In this document: in pieces, positions 27,930 to 37,607 of the stretch
How the letters are laid out: each line of letters begins with the position of its first letter
Numbering within the stretch: the first letter of the stretch is position 1
NCBI RefSeq assembly: GCF_002006995.1
Contig: NZ_MRUL01000003.1
Span: 310,001 to 374,000 of the forward strand
Length of the DNA stretch: 64,000 nt
Direction of reading: 5' to 3'
DNA from: Izhakiella australiensis
GTDB taxonomy: Bacteria > Pseudomonadota > Gammaproteobacteria > Enterobacterales > Enterobacteriaceae
Notes under the pieces: generated by a model
Told to the model about the DNA's origin: nothing
Databases searched by the model: none
What the model saw: the letters and a program-made list of their open reading frames with translations, nothing else
Translations under genes and position numbers: made by a program

Positions 27930-28445
27930 TCAGAAGCTGTAACCTACGCCAACGATCCAGGTACCGATATCAGTACTGCGGATGCGGCTCTGCTCGTAGC
28001 CAGTATCGATAGCTACGTTCTCAACCGGGTTGAACTGCAGGCCCGCACCGTAAGAGAAACCAACGTCGCTGTTGCTGGAAACCTTATCACGGTAGCTCAC
28101 TGTGTTAGAGTTGAATTTACCGTAACCCATACCTACAACACCGTAGATGCTAGCCCAGTCGTTGATACGATAAGCAGGACCAGCGGTGATGCCGTAGTAC
28201 TGACCTTTATCGTTAACGCCGTCAACATTGTGGTTTTTTGTGGTGTAAGTTAATGAACCAATCCAGCCCAGCGGATTGTTTTCATCTTCCCAGCGATATT
28301 TCAGGTTGAAACCGTTCGCTTTGTTTACCACGCCCTGCATATCGCTTTGGGCATAACCAAGGGAAACCGTACTACGTGCCATTGCCGAACCAGCAGATAC
28401 TGCCAGAACACAAGCCAGGGCTGAAAGACATGCAATTTTTTTCAT
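27930..28445 (-). CDS. ompX: OmpX, outer-membrane beta-barrel protein
   Basis: OmpX is a 171-residue small outer-membrane barrel of the Ail/OmpX/Lom family, identical in length to E. coli OmpX. The signal peptide MKKIACLSALACVLAVSAGS ends near SAMA. The eight strands alternate polar and apolar residues, with conserved NLKYRWEDENNPLGWIGSLTY, YYGITAGPAYRINDWASIYG and a terminal aromatic residue (VGVGYSF). The start at 28445 is set by the signal peptide; the frame is open 18 codons upstream. A TATATT -10-like element lies at 28490-28495 on the minus strand. Confidence 0.96.
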   Translation of the reverse strand: MKKIACLSALACVLAVSAGSAMARSTVSLGYAQSDMQGVVNKANGFNLKYRWEDENNPLGWIGSLTYTTKNHNVDGVNDKGQYYGITAGPAYRINDWASIYGVVGMGYGKFNSNTVSYRDKVSSNSDVGFSYGAGLQFNPVENVAIDTGYEQSRIRSTDIGTWIVGVGYSF

Positions 28446-28801
28446 AACCACCTCAAATGTGAAAGTACTTCTCTCCTGACAACGCTGGGAATATAACAAA
28501 AGTTAGCCAGAAACTCTGCCTGCAAAAGGTTGTCTAACAGATAGTTTCGTGTAACAGAAAGTTAATGAAACTTTATAACCTGTTAAAATATCAGGAAAAA
28601 TAAGGTGTGTCATATCGCATATTCAACTAAGTAAAAAAAGGTTCATTGAGAGAATTCTTAAAATAAATCTGACATTTCTTGACACTTTTGGCCCTGATTT
28701 TCCCCTCGTTGAAATTTTTTTTCACCTCATCTCGGTTTTTTCATAGCGCTCCATTACACTGAGCGGCAACGCCCCATTGCAAGGATAGATAAGGTCACAG
28801 G
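28446..28801. other. Divergent intergenic region ompX/rhtA
   Basis: This 356-base A/T-rich gap holds the ompX leader and promoter on the minus strand and the rhtA promoter on the plus strand. Beyond the possible ompX -10 element I see no gene or strong hairpin. E. coli has opgE near ompX; there is no trace of it here. Confidence 0.5.
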
Positions 28802-29689
28802 ATGTATTTAAGCCGATTTAAATCCTCCGTCTGGTTTCCGGTTGTGGTATTGCTTATTGCAATGACCTCCATTCAGGGGGGCGCCGCACTGGCAAAAACG
28901 CTGTTCTCTGAAGTCGGCGCACCGGGGATTACGGCATTACGCCTGGGGCTGGGCACGCTAATTTTATTAATTATTTTCAAGCCCTGGCGCCTGCGATTCA
29001 GTAAACAGCAGCGTCTACCGCTGCTGTTTTACGGCCTGGCATTGGGTGCGATGAACTACAGCTTTTATCTGGCGATACGCACCGTTCCGCTGGGGATTGC
29101 CGTTGCGTTGGAGTTTTGTGGGCCACTGGCGCTGGCGCTGGCTGGTTCGCGACGGCTGAGCGATTTTATCTGGGTGATTCTGGCGGTGCTGGGACTGTGG
29201 CTGCTGCTGCCTATAGGAAAAGGTATTGCCAGCGTCGATGGCAAAGGCGCGCTGCTGGCGCTGCTCGCCGGCGGTTTCTGGGTGCTTTATATCCTGACGG
29301 GCCCCCGGGCCGGCGCCGATCATGGTCCGGCCACGGTCGCGGCCGGTTCGTTAATCGGCGCGCTGGTGTTCGTCCCGGTCGGTCTTAGCTTTGCCGATAG
29401 CGGACTGTGGCATCCCGGCATTATTCCAATCGGCATTGCCATCGCTATTCTCTCCAGCGCTTTGCCCTACTCGTTAGAAATGATGGCCCTTACCCGCCTG
29501 CCGGCGCGCGTGTTTGGCACCCTGATGAGCCTCGAACCCGGCATGGCGGCGCTTTCGGGAATGGTTTTTCTTGGCGAAATGCTCAACGGATTGCAATGGC
29601 TTGGCCTGCTGGCGATTATCAGCGCATCCATTGGCTCAACCCTGACTGCGCAGCGTAAAAAAGCCGTCGTTGAACCATTAAGTCAATAA
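28802..29689 (+). CDS. rhtA: RhtA, threonine/homoserine exporter
   Basis: RhtA is a 295-residue inner-membrane exporter of the EamA/DMT family, the same length as in E. coli. It has ten predicted segments arranged as two five-segment repeats. The conserved SSIQGGAALAK-like N-terminal segment appears as TSIQGGAALAKTLFSEVGAPG, and the C-terminal repeat contains LEPGMAALSGMVFLGE. It exports threonine and homoserine and confers resistance to amino acid analogues. It is divergent from ompX and is followed by dps on the same strand. Confidence 0.95.
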   Translation: MYLSRFKSSVWFPVVVLLIAMTSIQGGAALAKTLFSEVGAPGITALRLGLGTLILLIIFKPWRLRFSKQQRLPLLFYGLALGAMNYSFYLAIRTVPLGIAVALEFCGPLALALAGSRRLSDFIWVILAVLGLWLLLPIGKGIASVDGKGALLALLAGGFWVLYILTGPRAGADHGPATVAAGSLIGALVFVPVGLSFADSGLWHPGIIPIGIAIAILSSALPYSLEMMALTRLPARVFGTLMSLEPGMAALSGMVFLGEMLNGLQWLGLLAIISASIGSTLTAQRKKAVVEPLSQ

Positions 29690-29998
29690 ATTAACTTGTG
29701 GGAAGCATTGGATAAATAGGGTTTATTGTCTGTTCATTTACGCCGCGCCTATTTACACATTGAAAACCTTTTATTAACAATATCAATTTACTTTCAGCAA
29801 ACCTGCAATAGACTTTAACCAACCAACTGATTTTAATCATAAAAAATCAAATAAACCTGCGCAACACCCTGTAACGCAATAGGTTTTATGTGGTTTTTGG
29901 CTATTTAAGTAATCGTTGCAATCTGGCCCACAGAAATAAAAATCGCTGCTATAATATGTTCCGAAGTTCAGGATTAACAAATTAAGAGGATATTAATG
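29690..29998 (+). promoter_or_regulatory. Intergenic region with dps promoter
   Basis: The 309-base gap is very A/T-rich. A strong -10 element, CTATAAT (29949-29955), lies 44 bases before the dps ATG. Its leading C is favoured by the stationary-phase sigma factor RpoS, and no good -35 box is at the usual distance, which agrees with the RpoS control of dps known in E. coli. No other gene is visible. Confidence 0.6.
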
Positions 29999-30502
29999 AT
30001 GAGTACCGCTAAACTGGTAAAAACTAAATCTTCTGATCTGATTTACACCCGTAATGACGTGGCTGACAGTGAGAAGAAAGCGACAATCGAGGTGCTCAAT
30101 CGTCTGGTTGTTGAGTATATTGATCTCTCCCTGATCACCAAGCAGGCGCACTGGAACATGCGCGGCTCAAACTTTATCGCAGTTCATGAAATGCTGGACG
30201 GATTCCGCACGGCGATTATTGATCATCAGGACACCATTGCAGAGCGTGTAGTTCAACTGGGCGGCGTCGCGCTGGGGACTACGCAGGTCGTTAACGACAA
30301 AACGCCACTAAAAAGCTATCCGCTAAACATTCACAGCGTACAGGAACATTTGAAAGCGCTGGCCGATCGTTATGCGGTTGTTGCTAACCACACTCGTAAG
30401 GCTATCAGCGAAGTTAGCGATGAAGACAGTGCGGATATCTTTACCGCCGCCTCTCGCGACCTGGATAAGTTCCTGTGGTTTATCGAATCTAACATTGAGT
30501 AA
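29999..30502 (+). CDS. dps: Dps, DNA-binding ferritin-like stress protein
   Basis: Dps is a 167-residue ferritin-like protein that forms dodecamers. It oxidises Fe2+ with peroxide, stores the iron and coats DNA in stationary phase. The ferroxidase region is intact: [19 protein letters not shown] and [10 protein letters not shown] carry the His, Asp and Glu ligands. The basic N-terminus STAKLVKTK used for DNA binding is present. Two ATG codons overlap the start; the second gives the E. coli length and lies 8 bases after AGAGGA. Confidence 0.96.
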   Translation: MSTAKLVKTKSSDLIYTRNDVADSEKKATIEVLNRLVVEYIDLSLITKQAHWNMRGSNFIAVHEMLDGFRTAIIDHQDTIAERVVQLGGVALGTTQVVNDKTPLKSYPLNIHSVQEHLKALADRYAVVANHTRKAISEVSDEDSADIFTAASRDLDKFLWFIESNIE

Positions 30503-30547
30503 TGCACGGCGTTTGAGTTCGATGTAGCACGTTGACAAACAGAGCAC

Positions 30548-30579
30548 AAAAAGCAGAGGTTGGCCCCTCTGCTTTTTTT
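30548..30579 (+). terminator. Terminator of dps
   Basis: GCAGAGG (30553-30559) pairs with CCTCTGC (30566-30572), extended by A/T pairs, and T7 follows. It is a canonical Rho-independent terminator. Confidence 0.92.
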
Positions 30580-30682
30580 ATGTCCCTTCCTTAACTCCGA
30601 AAATGCCCCCTGCCTCAGCCCCTTCGCTGGCAGACACTATACTTGTTTGTCGGCAACCGGTTTAATTACAGGGGAAAAAGCA

Positions 30683-32965
30683 ATGACGGGCGATACTGCG
30701 GCCAGCAAAAATCTGACGGTGTGGTGGTTAGCGCTGATGCTTATTTTTGGGCTGAGCGGTGGGGCGCAGGCCGTTTCGCTACCAGCGGCGGCGGCGGCAG
30801 CGACACAGCAGTCATCGCCCGACAAAGACGCCGGCGCCAATAGCAGCAAACCAACGGTAGCAGATAAGAAGGCGGCCTACGCAGCACTGGCAAATATTCT
30901 GCAAAATGACCAGTCCCGTCAGGAACTGATCGATCAGCTGCGCCACGCTTCGGCCAGCCCATCGAACAGCGCGCCGCCGACGCTGACGCCGCCCGCGGCC
31001 ACGGCGGAGGACAAAACCGTATTGGATAACGTCACCGACGTCAGCCGCCGCTATGGCGGCGAGTTCAGCGCAAAAATCCAGCAGTTGCACAACACCATTA
31101 TCAATTCCCCCCACAAAACGTTTAACCAGCAAACTTTTATCAACGCCCTGAGCCACTTTCTGATGCTGGCAGTTGCGCTTTTCGGTTTCTATTTGCTGAT
31201 ATGCCGCTTAGCCAGCCCGATTTACCGTTTTATGGGCCGCTGGGGGCGACATAAGAATGATGAACGAACCAGCTGGCTACAGCTGCCTGCGGCGATTATC
31301 GGCGCTTTTATTATCGACCTGCTGCTGCTGACGCTGGCTATTTTTATCGGCCAAATCCTCAGCAACTATCTTAATGATGGCAATCGCACCATCATGCGCC
31401 AGCAGGGGTTATTTCTTAACGCTTTTGCGCTGATTGAGTTTTTTAAGGCAGTGCTGAGGCTGATTTTTTGCCCACGCTTTCCCGACCTGCGCCCTTTTCA
31501 CCTTTCCAATGAGCGCGCCAGCTACTGGAGCACGCGCCTTAGCTGGCTAAGCGGTCTGATTGGCTACGGCCTGTTGGTGGTGGTGCCCATTATCGGCAAC
31601 CAGATTAACCAGCAGGTTGCCGCAGTAGCAAACGTGGTGATTATGGGAATGATTACCGTCTGGGCCATCTGGTTAATTTTGCATAACCGCCGTAATATTC
31701 AGCGAGAATTAAACGCGCTGGCCGACCGTTCGCTGACCTTTTTCGCTTTCTTCATCCGCGCATTCGCGTTCATCTGGCACTGGCTGGCCTGCATCTACTT
31801 CGTTACGCTGTTTTTCCTGTCGGTGTTTAATCCCGGCAACAGCCTGCAGTTTATGATGGCGGCTACGGTGCGTACCCTGGTTACGATTCTGAGCGGCGCG
31901 CTGGTATCCGGCATTCTTACCCGCTGGATTGGTAAAACCATCATTCTGTCCGCCGAACTCCAACGCCACTATCCGGAGCTGCAAAAGCGCGTGAACGGCT
32001 GGGTAAAAATGATGCTTAAACTGGCGCGCTCCCTCACCGTATTCGCCGTGATCCTGCTGCTGCTCAATGCCTGGCAAGTTTTTGACCTCTGGCACTGGCT
32101 ATCTGCCGGTCCCGGCGAGCGGCTGGTCGACGTGACCATTCGCGTGGTACTGATTCTGATCCTCTCCGCCGTTGGCTGGACGCTGCTTGCCAGCTTAATT
32201 GAAAACCGCCTGGCGTCCGATTCTTACGGCCGTCCGATGCCCAGCGCCCGCACCCGCACGCTGCTGACGCTGTTTCGCAACGCGCTGGCGGTGATAATCA
32301 GCACCATAACTATCATGATTTTACTGTCGGAAATCGGGGTAAATATCGCCCCGCTGCTGGCAGGGGCCGGCGCGCTGGGACTGGCAATCAGCTTCGGTTC
32401 GCAAACGCTGGTAAAAGATATTATCACCGGGGTATTTATTCAGTTTGAAAACGGGATGAACACCGGCGATCTGGTGACTATCGGCGCAATAACCGGCACC
32501 GTCGAACGGATGTCGATACGCTCGGTCGGCGTGCGTCAGGATACCGGCGCCTATCACATCATCCCCTGGTCCTCGATCACCACCTTTGCCAACTTTGTGC
32601 GAGGGATTGGTTCATTCGTCGCCAACTATGATGTTGACCGACGCGAAGATGTTGAGCGCGTCAACCAGACGCTGCAGGCTGCGGTAGCCGAACTGATGGA
32701 AAATAAAGATATTCGCGCCATGGTGATTGGCCAGCCATCATTCGCCGGACTGGTGGGATTAAGCGATCGGGCATTTACCGTACGCGTCTCCTTTACCACC
32801 CAGCCGCTGAAGCAGTGGACCGTACGCTTTGCGCTGGATGGCATGGTGAAGAAGCATTTCGACGCCGCTGAGATTAAGGCGCCGCATCAGACGGTACAGG
32901 TGATGCAAACCGGCAATGACGCATCGTTCAACGCCGCCGGCGCGGTACTGCCAGCGCCGGAATAA
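30683..32965 (+). CDS. ybiO: YbiO, large MscS-family mechanosensitive channel
   Basis: YbiO is a 760-residue channel of the MscS superfamily that releases solutes on osmotic downshock. It has a signal peptide, an Ala/Ser-rich periplasmic region (about 30-150), several extra membrane segments and the MscS core near residues 530-620. The pore helix and following segment read LAGAGALGLAISFGSQTLVK and FIQFENGMNTGDLVTIG. The ATG at 30683 opens the signal peptide; AGGGGAAAAAG precedes it. In E. coli glnHPQ lies between dps and ybiO, while here the genes are adjacent. Confidence 0.92.
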   Translation: MTGDTAASKNLTVWWLALMLIFGLSGGAQAVSLPAAAAAATQQSSPDKDAGANSSKPTVADKKAAYAALANILQNDQSRQELIDQLRHASASPSNSAPPTLTPPAATAEDKTVLDNVTDVSRRYGGEFSAKIQQLHNTIINSPHKTFNQQTFINALSHFLMLAVALFGFYLLICRLASPIYRFMGRWGRHKNDERTSWLQLPAAIIGAFIIDLLLLTLAIFIGQILSNYLNDGNRTIMRQQGLFLNAFALIEFFKAVLRLIFCPRFPDLRPFHLSNERASYWSTRLSWLSGLIGYGLLVVVPIIGNQINQQVAAVANVVIMGMITVWAIWLILHNRRNIQRELNALADRSLTFFAFFIRAFAFIWHWLACIYFVTLFFLSVFNPGNSLQFMMAATVRTLVTILSGALVSGILTRWIGKTIILSAELQRHYPELQKRVNGWVKMMLKLARSLTVFAVILLLLNAWQVFDLWHWLSAGPGERLVDVTIRVVLILILSAVGWTLLASLIENRLASDSYGRPMPSARTRTLLTLFRNALAVIISTITIMILLSEIGVNIAPLLAGAGALGLAISFGSQTLVKDIITGVFIQFENGMNTGDLVTIGAITGTVERMSIRSVGVRQDTGAYHIIPWSSITTFANFVRGIGSFVANYDVDRREDVERVNQTLQAAVAELMENKDIRAMVIGQPSFAGLVGLSDRAFTVRVSFTTQPLKQWTVRFALDGMVKKHFDAAEIKAPHQTVQVMQTGNDASFNAAGAVLPAPE

Positions 32966-32968
32966 GGT

Positions 32969-33859
32969 TCAGAAACGCCAGGCGATAAAGCGGCTCTGCT
33001 TTTGCCCCTGCGCCATCGTCACGGTTTTAACCTCCTGTACGCCCGCCTGCCTCAGACGGGCGTACAGCGCCGGCAGGTTCTCTTTGCGCGAAACCAGCGT
33101 CGTAAACCAGCCGCACTGGCGGGCAAAACTCACGCTTTCATCAATCATGCGCGTAATAAATCCGCTTTCTCCGCCCTCACACCACAGCTCCTGGGCCTGG
33201 CCGCCAAAGTTAAGCGGTGCATTTACGCCCAGACCCAGGTTCCGCTGTTTACGCTGGCTGCCGGCCTGAGCCATTTCGGCTGAAGCATGAAACGGCGGGT
33301 TGCATAATGTAGCGTGATAATATTCACCTTTATGGATAATGCCCTGAAAAATCGCCTGGGGATTTTTCTGGCGGCGCAGGCGAATCTTACGGTTAAGGCC
33401 CGGATTGGCGGCAATGATCGCGTTGGCGGCTTTGATGGCCGGCTCGCTCACCTCGGAACCGGTAAAGCGCCAGCCATATTCATGCTGCCCGATAAGCGGA
33501 TAAATAAGATTGGCGCCGCAGCCGACATCCAGAATCGAGGTCTCATGGACCGACTGGCGGCGCGGCTGCTGCGCCAGCAGGTCGGCGAGAAAGTGAATGT
33601 AGTCCGCCCGACCGGGAACCGGCGGACAGAGAAATCCCGCTGGCAGCGGCCATGACTGAATAGCATAATGATATTTCAGCAGCGCCTGATTCAGTGCCAG
33701 CACCGCCTGCGGGTCGGAAAAGTTCACCGTTTCGTCGCCGGCGGGGCTGTGAATAATAAAGGCGCCGAGCGGCGGATGCGCCTGACACAGCGCGGCCATA
33801 TCATAGCGTTCGCGGTGGCGATTACGGGGATGTAACGGGGACTGCTGGCGGACTGTCAT
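32969..33859 (-). CDS. rlmF: RlmF, 23S rRNA m6A1618 methyltransferase
   Basis: RlmF methylates adenine 1618 of 23S rRNA with S-adenosylmethionine. The cofactor motif is [16 protein letters not shown] near residue 105 and the catalytic NPPF motif sits in [10 protein letters not shown] near 185. Also conserved are [27 protein letters not shown] and [15 protein letters not shown] at the end. The protein is 296 residues; the short basic tail after SRFIAW in E. coli is missing. Two adjacent ATG codons can serve as start; AGGAG lies 7 bases before the one used. It converges on ybiO with only 3 bases between stops. Confidence 0.92.
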   Translation of the reverse strand: MTVRQQSPLHPRNRHRERYDMAALCQAHPPLGAFIIHSPAGDETVNFSDPQAVLALNQALLKYHYAIQSWPLPAGFLCPPVPGRADYIHFLADLLAQQPRRQSVHETSILDVGCGANLIYPLIGQHEYGWRFTGSEVSEPAIKAANAIIAANPGLNRKIRLRRQKNPQAIFQGIIHKGEYYHATLCNPPFHASAEMAQAGSQRKQRNLGLGVNAPLNFGGQAQELWCEGGESGFITRMIDESVSFARQCGWFTTLVSRKENLPALYARLRQAGVQEVKTVTMAQGQKQSRFIAWRF

Positions 33860-33943
33860 CATCGCTCTCCTGCTGAAGGCGCGTAAGATAACCGCCATAA
33901 CGCCATTTTGCCATTAAAATAAACACCGAATGTATCTCAGAGA

Positions 33944-34582
33944 ATGAACATGTCCAACTCACGTTATCGTTACCAGCCTGCACAGGGTCACGGCCTGCCG
34001 CACGATCCGCTGAATGCCATCATCGGTCCGCGCCCCATCGGCTGGATCAGTTCACGCAGCGACGCCGGCGTACCTAACCTGGCGCCTTACAGCTTCTTTA
34101 ACTGCTTTAGCTACCGCCCGCCGATCATCGGTTTTGCCAGCAGCGGCTGGAAAGACAGCGTTACCAATATCAGCCAGACGGGCGAGTTTGTCTGGAACCT
34201 GGCGACGCGTCCGCTGGCGGTCGCCATGAATGAAAGTTCAGCGCCGCTGCCGAGCGATGAAGATGAATTTAAGCGCGCCGGTTTGACGCCCGTGCGCGGA
34301 CAGCAGGTCCGGGCGCCGCTGGTGGGTGAAAGCCCGGTCAATTTTGAGTGTCGTCTGACGCAGCTTATCCAGCTGCAAACCCACCAGGGCGAAGCTATAC
34401 CATCATGGCTGGTGCTGGGAGAAGTGGTGATGATCCACATCGATGAAAGCCTGCTTGAGGATGGAATCTATCAAACCAGTAAGGCCCAGCCGATTTTACG
34501 CGCCGGCGGACCTACAAGCTATTATGGCATCAGCGAATCAGAACGCTTCGACCTTATTCGTCCCGCAGATCCCAGCCGCTGA
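33944..34582 (+). CDS. Flavin reductase-like FMN-binding protein
   Basis: This 212-residue protein of the flavin_Reduct (DIM6/NTAB) family binds FMN in a split-barrel fold. The core IIGPRPIGWISSRSDAGVPNLAPYSFFN is at about residues 26-53, and FVWNLATRPLAVAMNESSAPLPSDEDEF continues the flavin site. Such proteins act as reductase partners or as small oxidoreductases; the partner is unknown. Its last 45 bases overlap, tail to tail, with the end of the hutH-like gene on the other strand, so one of the two may have been inserted against the other. Confidence 0.82.
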   Translation: MNMSNSRYRYQPAQGHGLPHDPLNAIIGPRPIGWISSRSDAGVPNLAPYSFFNCFSYRPPIIGFASSGWKDSVTNISQTGEFVWNLATRPLAVAMNESSAPLPSDEDEFKRAGLTPVRGQQVRAPLVGESPVNFECRLTQLIQLQTHQGEAIPSWLVLGEVVMIHIDESLLEDGIYQTSKAQPILRAGGPTSYYGISESERFDLIRPADPSR

Positions 34583-36076
34583 AATCACCGGCGCGTCCGC
34601 GGCGATAAGCGCGGCCGCCCTGGCGATTTCCGGCGCCAGCCAGCGATCGTCCTGCCAGTTATCCACTCGCTCGCGCAGCCGACGCCAGGCCTGGCCGGTG
34701 CCGGCGGCGCAGCGTTCAGCATCGTGGAAATCCAGCGCCTGGGCCGCCAGCAGATATTCAATAGCCAGAATCTGAGTGACGTTAGCCGCCAGCTTCAGCA
34801 GCTTACGCGCCGAGCTGGTTCCCATGCTGAGGTGATCTTCCTGCAGGCCTGAAGTCACAAAATTATCCAGCACCGCCGGCTGAGCCAACTGACGGTTTTC
34901 ACCGCACAGAGAAGCGGCAACATACTGGGCGATCATCATCCCGGAGTTAACGCCGGGTTTGGCGACCAGAAAAGCAGGCAAGCCGCTGACCAGCGGATTG
35001 ATTAACCGGTCAAGACGGCGCTCAGCTACGCTGCCCAGTTCCGCCAGCGCAATCGCCAGCTGATCGGCCGCCATCGCCACCGACTCGCCATGCGGATTGG
35101 CCTGCGAGACCACGCGCCACTCCGCCGGCGTTCCCAGTACCAGCGGGTTGTCGGTAGCGGCATTGAGTTCCGCTTCGACCTGACGGGCAACGTAGGCAAA
35201 CTGATCGCGACAGGCGCCGTGGATCTGCGGTATCGAACGCAGGCTGAGTGCGTCCTGGGTGCGCAGCCCTTTACTGCCGGTCAGGATTTGACTGTCGGAC
35301 AGCAGCGCGCGCAGGCGGGTACCCACCAGCTGCACGCCGGCGCTGCCTTTCAACGCCAGGATCTCGCTGTCAAAGGCATCCAGCTGCCCGCGCAGCGCCT
35401 CAAAGCTCATCGCGCCGGTCACATCGGCCCAGTCAAGCAGCCGGGCGGCATCGCCTAATGCCAGACAGCTCAGCCCGGTCATGCAAGGCGTGCCGTTGAC
35501 CAGACTCAACCCCTCTTTCGCCCCCGGATTACAGGGCTTCAGTCCCGCCCGTGCCAGCGCCTCACTGGCCGCCAGCGTCTGACCGCCGACCTTCACCTCG
35601 CCGATGCCAATCAGCGCCAGACCGATATGTGCCATATGCGTCAGGTAGCCAACCGACCCCTGCGCCGGCACCTGCGGCGTTATATCATGGTTCAGCAGAT
35701 CCAGTAGCCCCTGCACGATCGCTGCCGAGATGCCGGATTTTCCCTGCGAATAGTTGGCGATAGCGGCGCAGATGATGGCGCGCACTTCCGCCGTTTGCAG
35801 CGGCTCGCCAACGCCGCAGGCATGGCTCAGCAGCGTGTTGCGCGAAAGCTGACCCAGCTCTTCTTCCGCCAGCGTGATATTACACAGCGCGCCGAGGCCG
35901 GTATTAATCCCGTAGGCGACCGTGCCCTGGGCAACGATTTGCGCGACGATGGCCCGGCCATTATCAATGCGCGCCCAGGCCTGCTGGCTGAGCGCCAGCG
36001 TTGCCGAGCCGCGCGCCACGGCGTTGAGTTGCTGCCAGCTTAGCGGGGCATCGCCCCAGGTAATGCTTTGTTGCAT
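34538..36076 (-). CDS. HutH-like ammonia-lyase paralogue lacking the MIO triplet
   Basis: This 512-residue protein aligns along its length with histidine ammonia-lyase: TVAYGINTGLGALCNI, SQGKSGISAAIVQGLLDLLN, KEGLSLVNGT, LSLRSIPQIHGACRDQ, VNSGMMIAQYVAA. The catalytic cofactor MIO is formed from Ala-Ser-Gly. Where true HutH here reads [14 protein letters not shown], this one reads GSVGYLTHMAH (140-150), so exactly the three MIO-forming residues are missing. It is unlikely to be a normal lyase. GAGG precedes the ATG at 36076, and the gene starts 7 bases after the importer ATPase stop. It may bind histidine or a relative as a sensor or chaperone; this is inference. Confidence 0.85.
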   Translation of the reverse strand: MQQSITWGDAPLSWQQLNAVARGSATLALSQQAWARIDNGRAIVAQIVAQGTVAYGINTGLGALCNITLAEEELGQLSRNTLLSHACGVGEPLQTAEVRAIICAAIANYSQGKSGISAAIVQGLLDLLNHDITPQVPAQGSVGYLTHMAHIGLALIGIGEVKVGGQTLAASEALARAGLKPCNPGAKEGLSLVNGTPCMTGLSCLALGDAARLLDWADVTGAMSFEALRGQLDAFDSEILALKGSAGVQLVGTRLRALLSDSQILTGSKGLRTQDALSLRSIPQIHGACRDQFAYVARQVEAELNAATDNPLVLGTPAEWRVVSQANPHGESVAMAADQLAIALAELGSVAERRLDRLINPLVSGLPAFLVAKPGVNSGMMIAQYVAASLCGENRQLAQPAVLDNFVTSGLQEDHLSMGTSSARKLLKLAANVTQILAIEYLLAAQALDFHDAERCAAGTGQAWRRLRERVDNWQDDRWLAPEIARAAALIAADAPVISAAGICGTNKVEAF

Positions 36077-36083
36077 GATGGCC

Positions 36084-36866
36084 TCAGTGTTCGCGGTGGC
36101 TGGAAATAAACTGCTGAAAGCGTGGAGAGCCCTGCTCGCCAAACATCGCTTCCGGTGACCCTTCGCAGTCGATTGTCCCCTGATGCATAAATACAACCCG
36201 GTTGGAAACGTTGCGGGCAAAGCCCATTTCGTGCGTCACCACCAGCATGGTGCGCCCCTCCTCGGCAAGGCTGCGCATAACCCGCAGTACGTCACCGACC
36301 AGCTCCGGGTCAAGGGCCGAAGTCGGCTCATCAAACAGCATCACCTCCGGCTCCATCGCCAGCGCGCGGGCAATCGCCACGCGCTGCTGCTGGCCGCCGG
36401 AGAGCTGTGACGGGTAAAAATCTTTGCGGTTATACATGCCGACGCGTTGCAGGATCTGTTCGGCCTGTTCAATGCAGCGCTGGCGGTCCTGCTTGAGCAC
36501 AAAACGCGGCCCTTCAATCACGTTTTCCAGTACCGTCATGTGCGACCACAGGTTAAAGCTCTGAAACACCATCCCCAAGCGCGAGCGCAGCTTCTCAATC
36601 TGTTTATGATCGGCCGCCAGCCGGTGACCGCGCGCGTGCTGTTTCATCTCGATAGTTTCACCGGCCACGCTAACCACGCCAGAATCTGGCGTTTCCAGCA
36701 GGTTAATACAGCGCAGGAAGGTGCTCTTCCCGGAGCCGCTGGCCCCCAGAATGGAGATGACATCCCCTTTATGTGCTTCCAGCGAGATGCCCTTAAGTAC
36801 TTCAAGGTTGCCAAAGGATTTATGGATATCGCTCATGGCGAGCGTTACGGGCGCGAGTTCACTCAT
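36084..36866 (-). CDS. HisP-like amino acid importer ATPase
   Basis: This 260-residue ATPase belongs to the polar amino acid importer class. It has Walker [10 protein letters not shown] near residue 38, signature [20 protein letters not shown], Walker [18 protein letters not shown] and the switch histidine in VVTHEMGFA. The [17 protein letters not shown] segment is characteristic of the HisP/ArtP group. CGGAG lies 6 bases before the ATG, and the gene overlaps the upstream permease by 8 bases. It powers a transporter predicted to import histidine or a hut intermediate, because HutC-type boxes lie before the operon. Confidence 0.9.
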   Translation of the reverse strand: MSELAPVTLAMSDIHKSFGNLEVLKGISLEAHKGDVISILGASGSGKSTFLRCINLLETPDSGVVSVAGETIEMKQHARGHRLAADHKQIEKLRSRLGMVFQSFNLWSHMTVLENVIEGPRFVLKQDRQRCIEQAEQILQRVGMYNRKDFYPSQLSGGQQQRVAIARALAMEPEVMLFDEPTSALDPELVGDVLRVMRSLAEEGRTMLVVTHEMGFARNVSNRVVFMHQGTIDCEGSPEAMFGEQGSPRFQQFISSHREH

Positions 36867-37596
36867 GTTTTTCTCCGGCAATAACCTGAGGAGCGGCAGG
36901 CTCCGGCGGCAGCTGACGATGACGCGGCGTCAGGCGGCGCTCCAGCCAGGCATAGGCCTGCACAATCAGGAAGTTAAGGATCAGGTAGATAAGCGCTGCG
37001 CAGACAAACACCTCCATGGTGCGATAGGTGCGCTGAATTATCTGCTGGGCCACGCCGGTGACATCCCAGACGGTGACCAGGCTGGCCAGCGCGGTGGATT
37101 TCACCAGCAGGATCGCTTCGGTAGAATAGGCTGGCAGCGCATAGCGCAGCATCACCGGCGCAATAATGCGCCGCAGCAGCAGGAAGCGTGACATGCCGCA
37201 GGCCATCCCGGCCTCAATCTGTCCTGGCGGAATCGCCAGCAAGGCACCGCGCAGAATTTCAGCGGTGTACGACGCTGTACAAAGGGCCAGGGCTACCACC
37301 GCACAGAAAAAGGGTTCACGCAGCACCGGCCAGACGAAGCTGTGCCGAATCACCTCAAACTGCCCCAGTCCGTAATAAATCAGGAACAGCTGGATCATCA
37401 GCGGCGAACCACGAAACACCAGGATATAGAGCCGGGCAAAGCCGCTAAGCAGGCGATTATGGCTCATGCGCATCGCCAGGATCAGCAGCGCCAGCACGCC
37501 ACCGAGGGCAAAGGAGGCGAAAAACAGCCCCAGAGTCACCGGTAATGCGGCTGAAAGCTTGAGAAACGTATCGGTCAGGAAAGCGAAATCAATCAT
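36859..37596 (-). CDS. HisM-like amino acid importer permease
   Basis: This 245-residue inner-membrane permease of the HisMQ type has about five segments. The first-gene-family signature [16 protein letters not shown] is near residue 65, and the EAA loop reads [28 protein letters not shown] near residues 127-154. It forms the channel with the second permease encoded just upstream. It starts 11 bases after that gene and overlaps the ATPase gene by 8 bases, as in a tightly coupled operon. Confidence 0.9.
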   Translation of the reverse strand: MIDFAFLTDTFLKLSAALPVTLGLFFASFALGGVLALLILAMRMSHNRLLSGFARLYILVFRGSPLMIQLFLIYYGLGQFEVIRHSFVWPVLREPFFCAVVALALCTASYTAEILRGALLAIPPGQIEAGMACGMSRFLLLRRIIAPVMLRYALPAYSTEAILLVKSTALASLVTVWDVTGVAQQIIQRTYRTMEVFVCAALIYLILNFLIVQAYAWLERRLTPRHRQLPPEPAAPQVIAGEKHE

Positions 37597-37607
37597 CTTA
37601 CGCCTCC

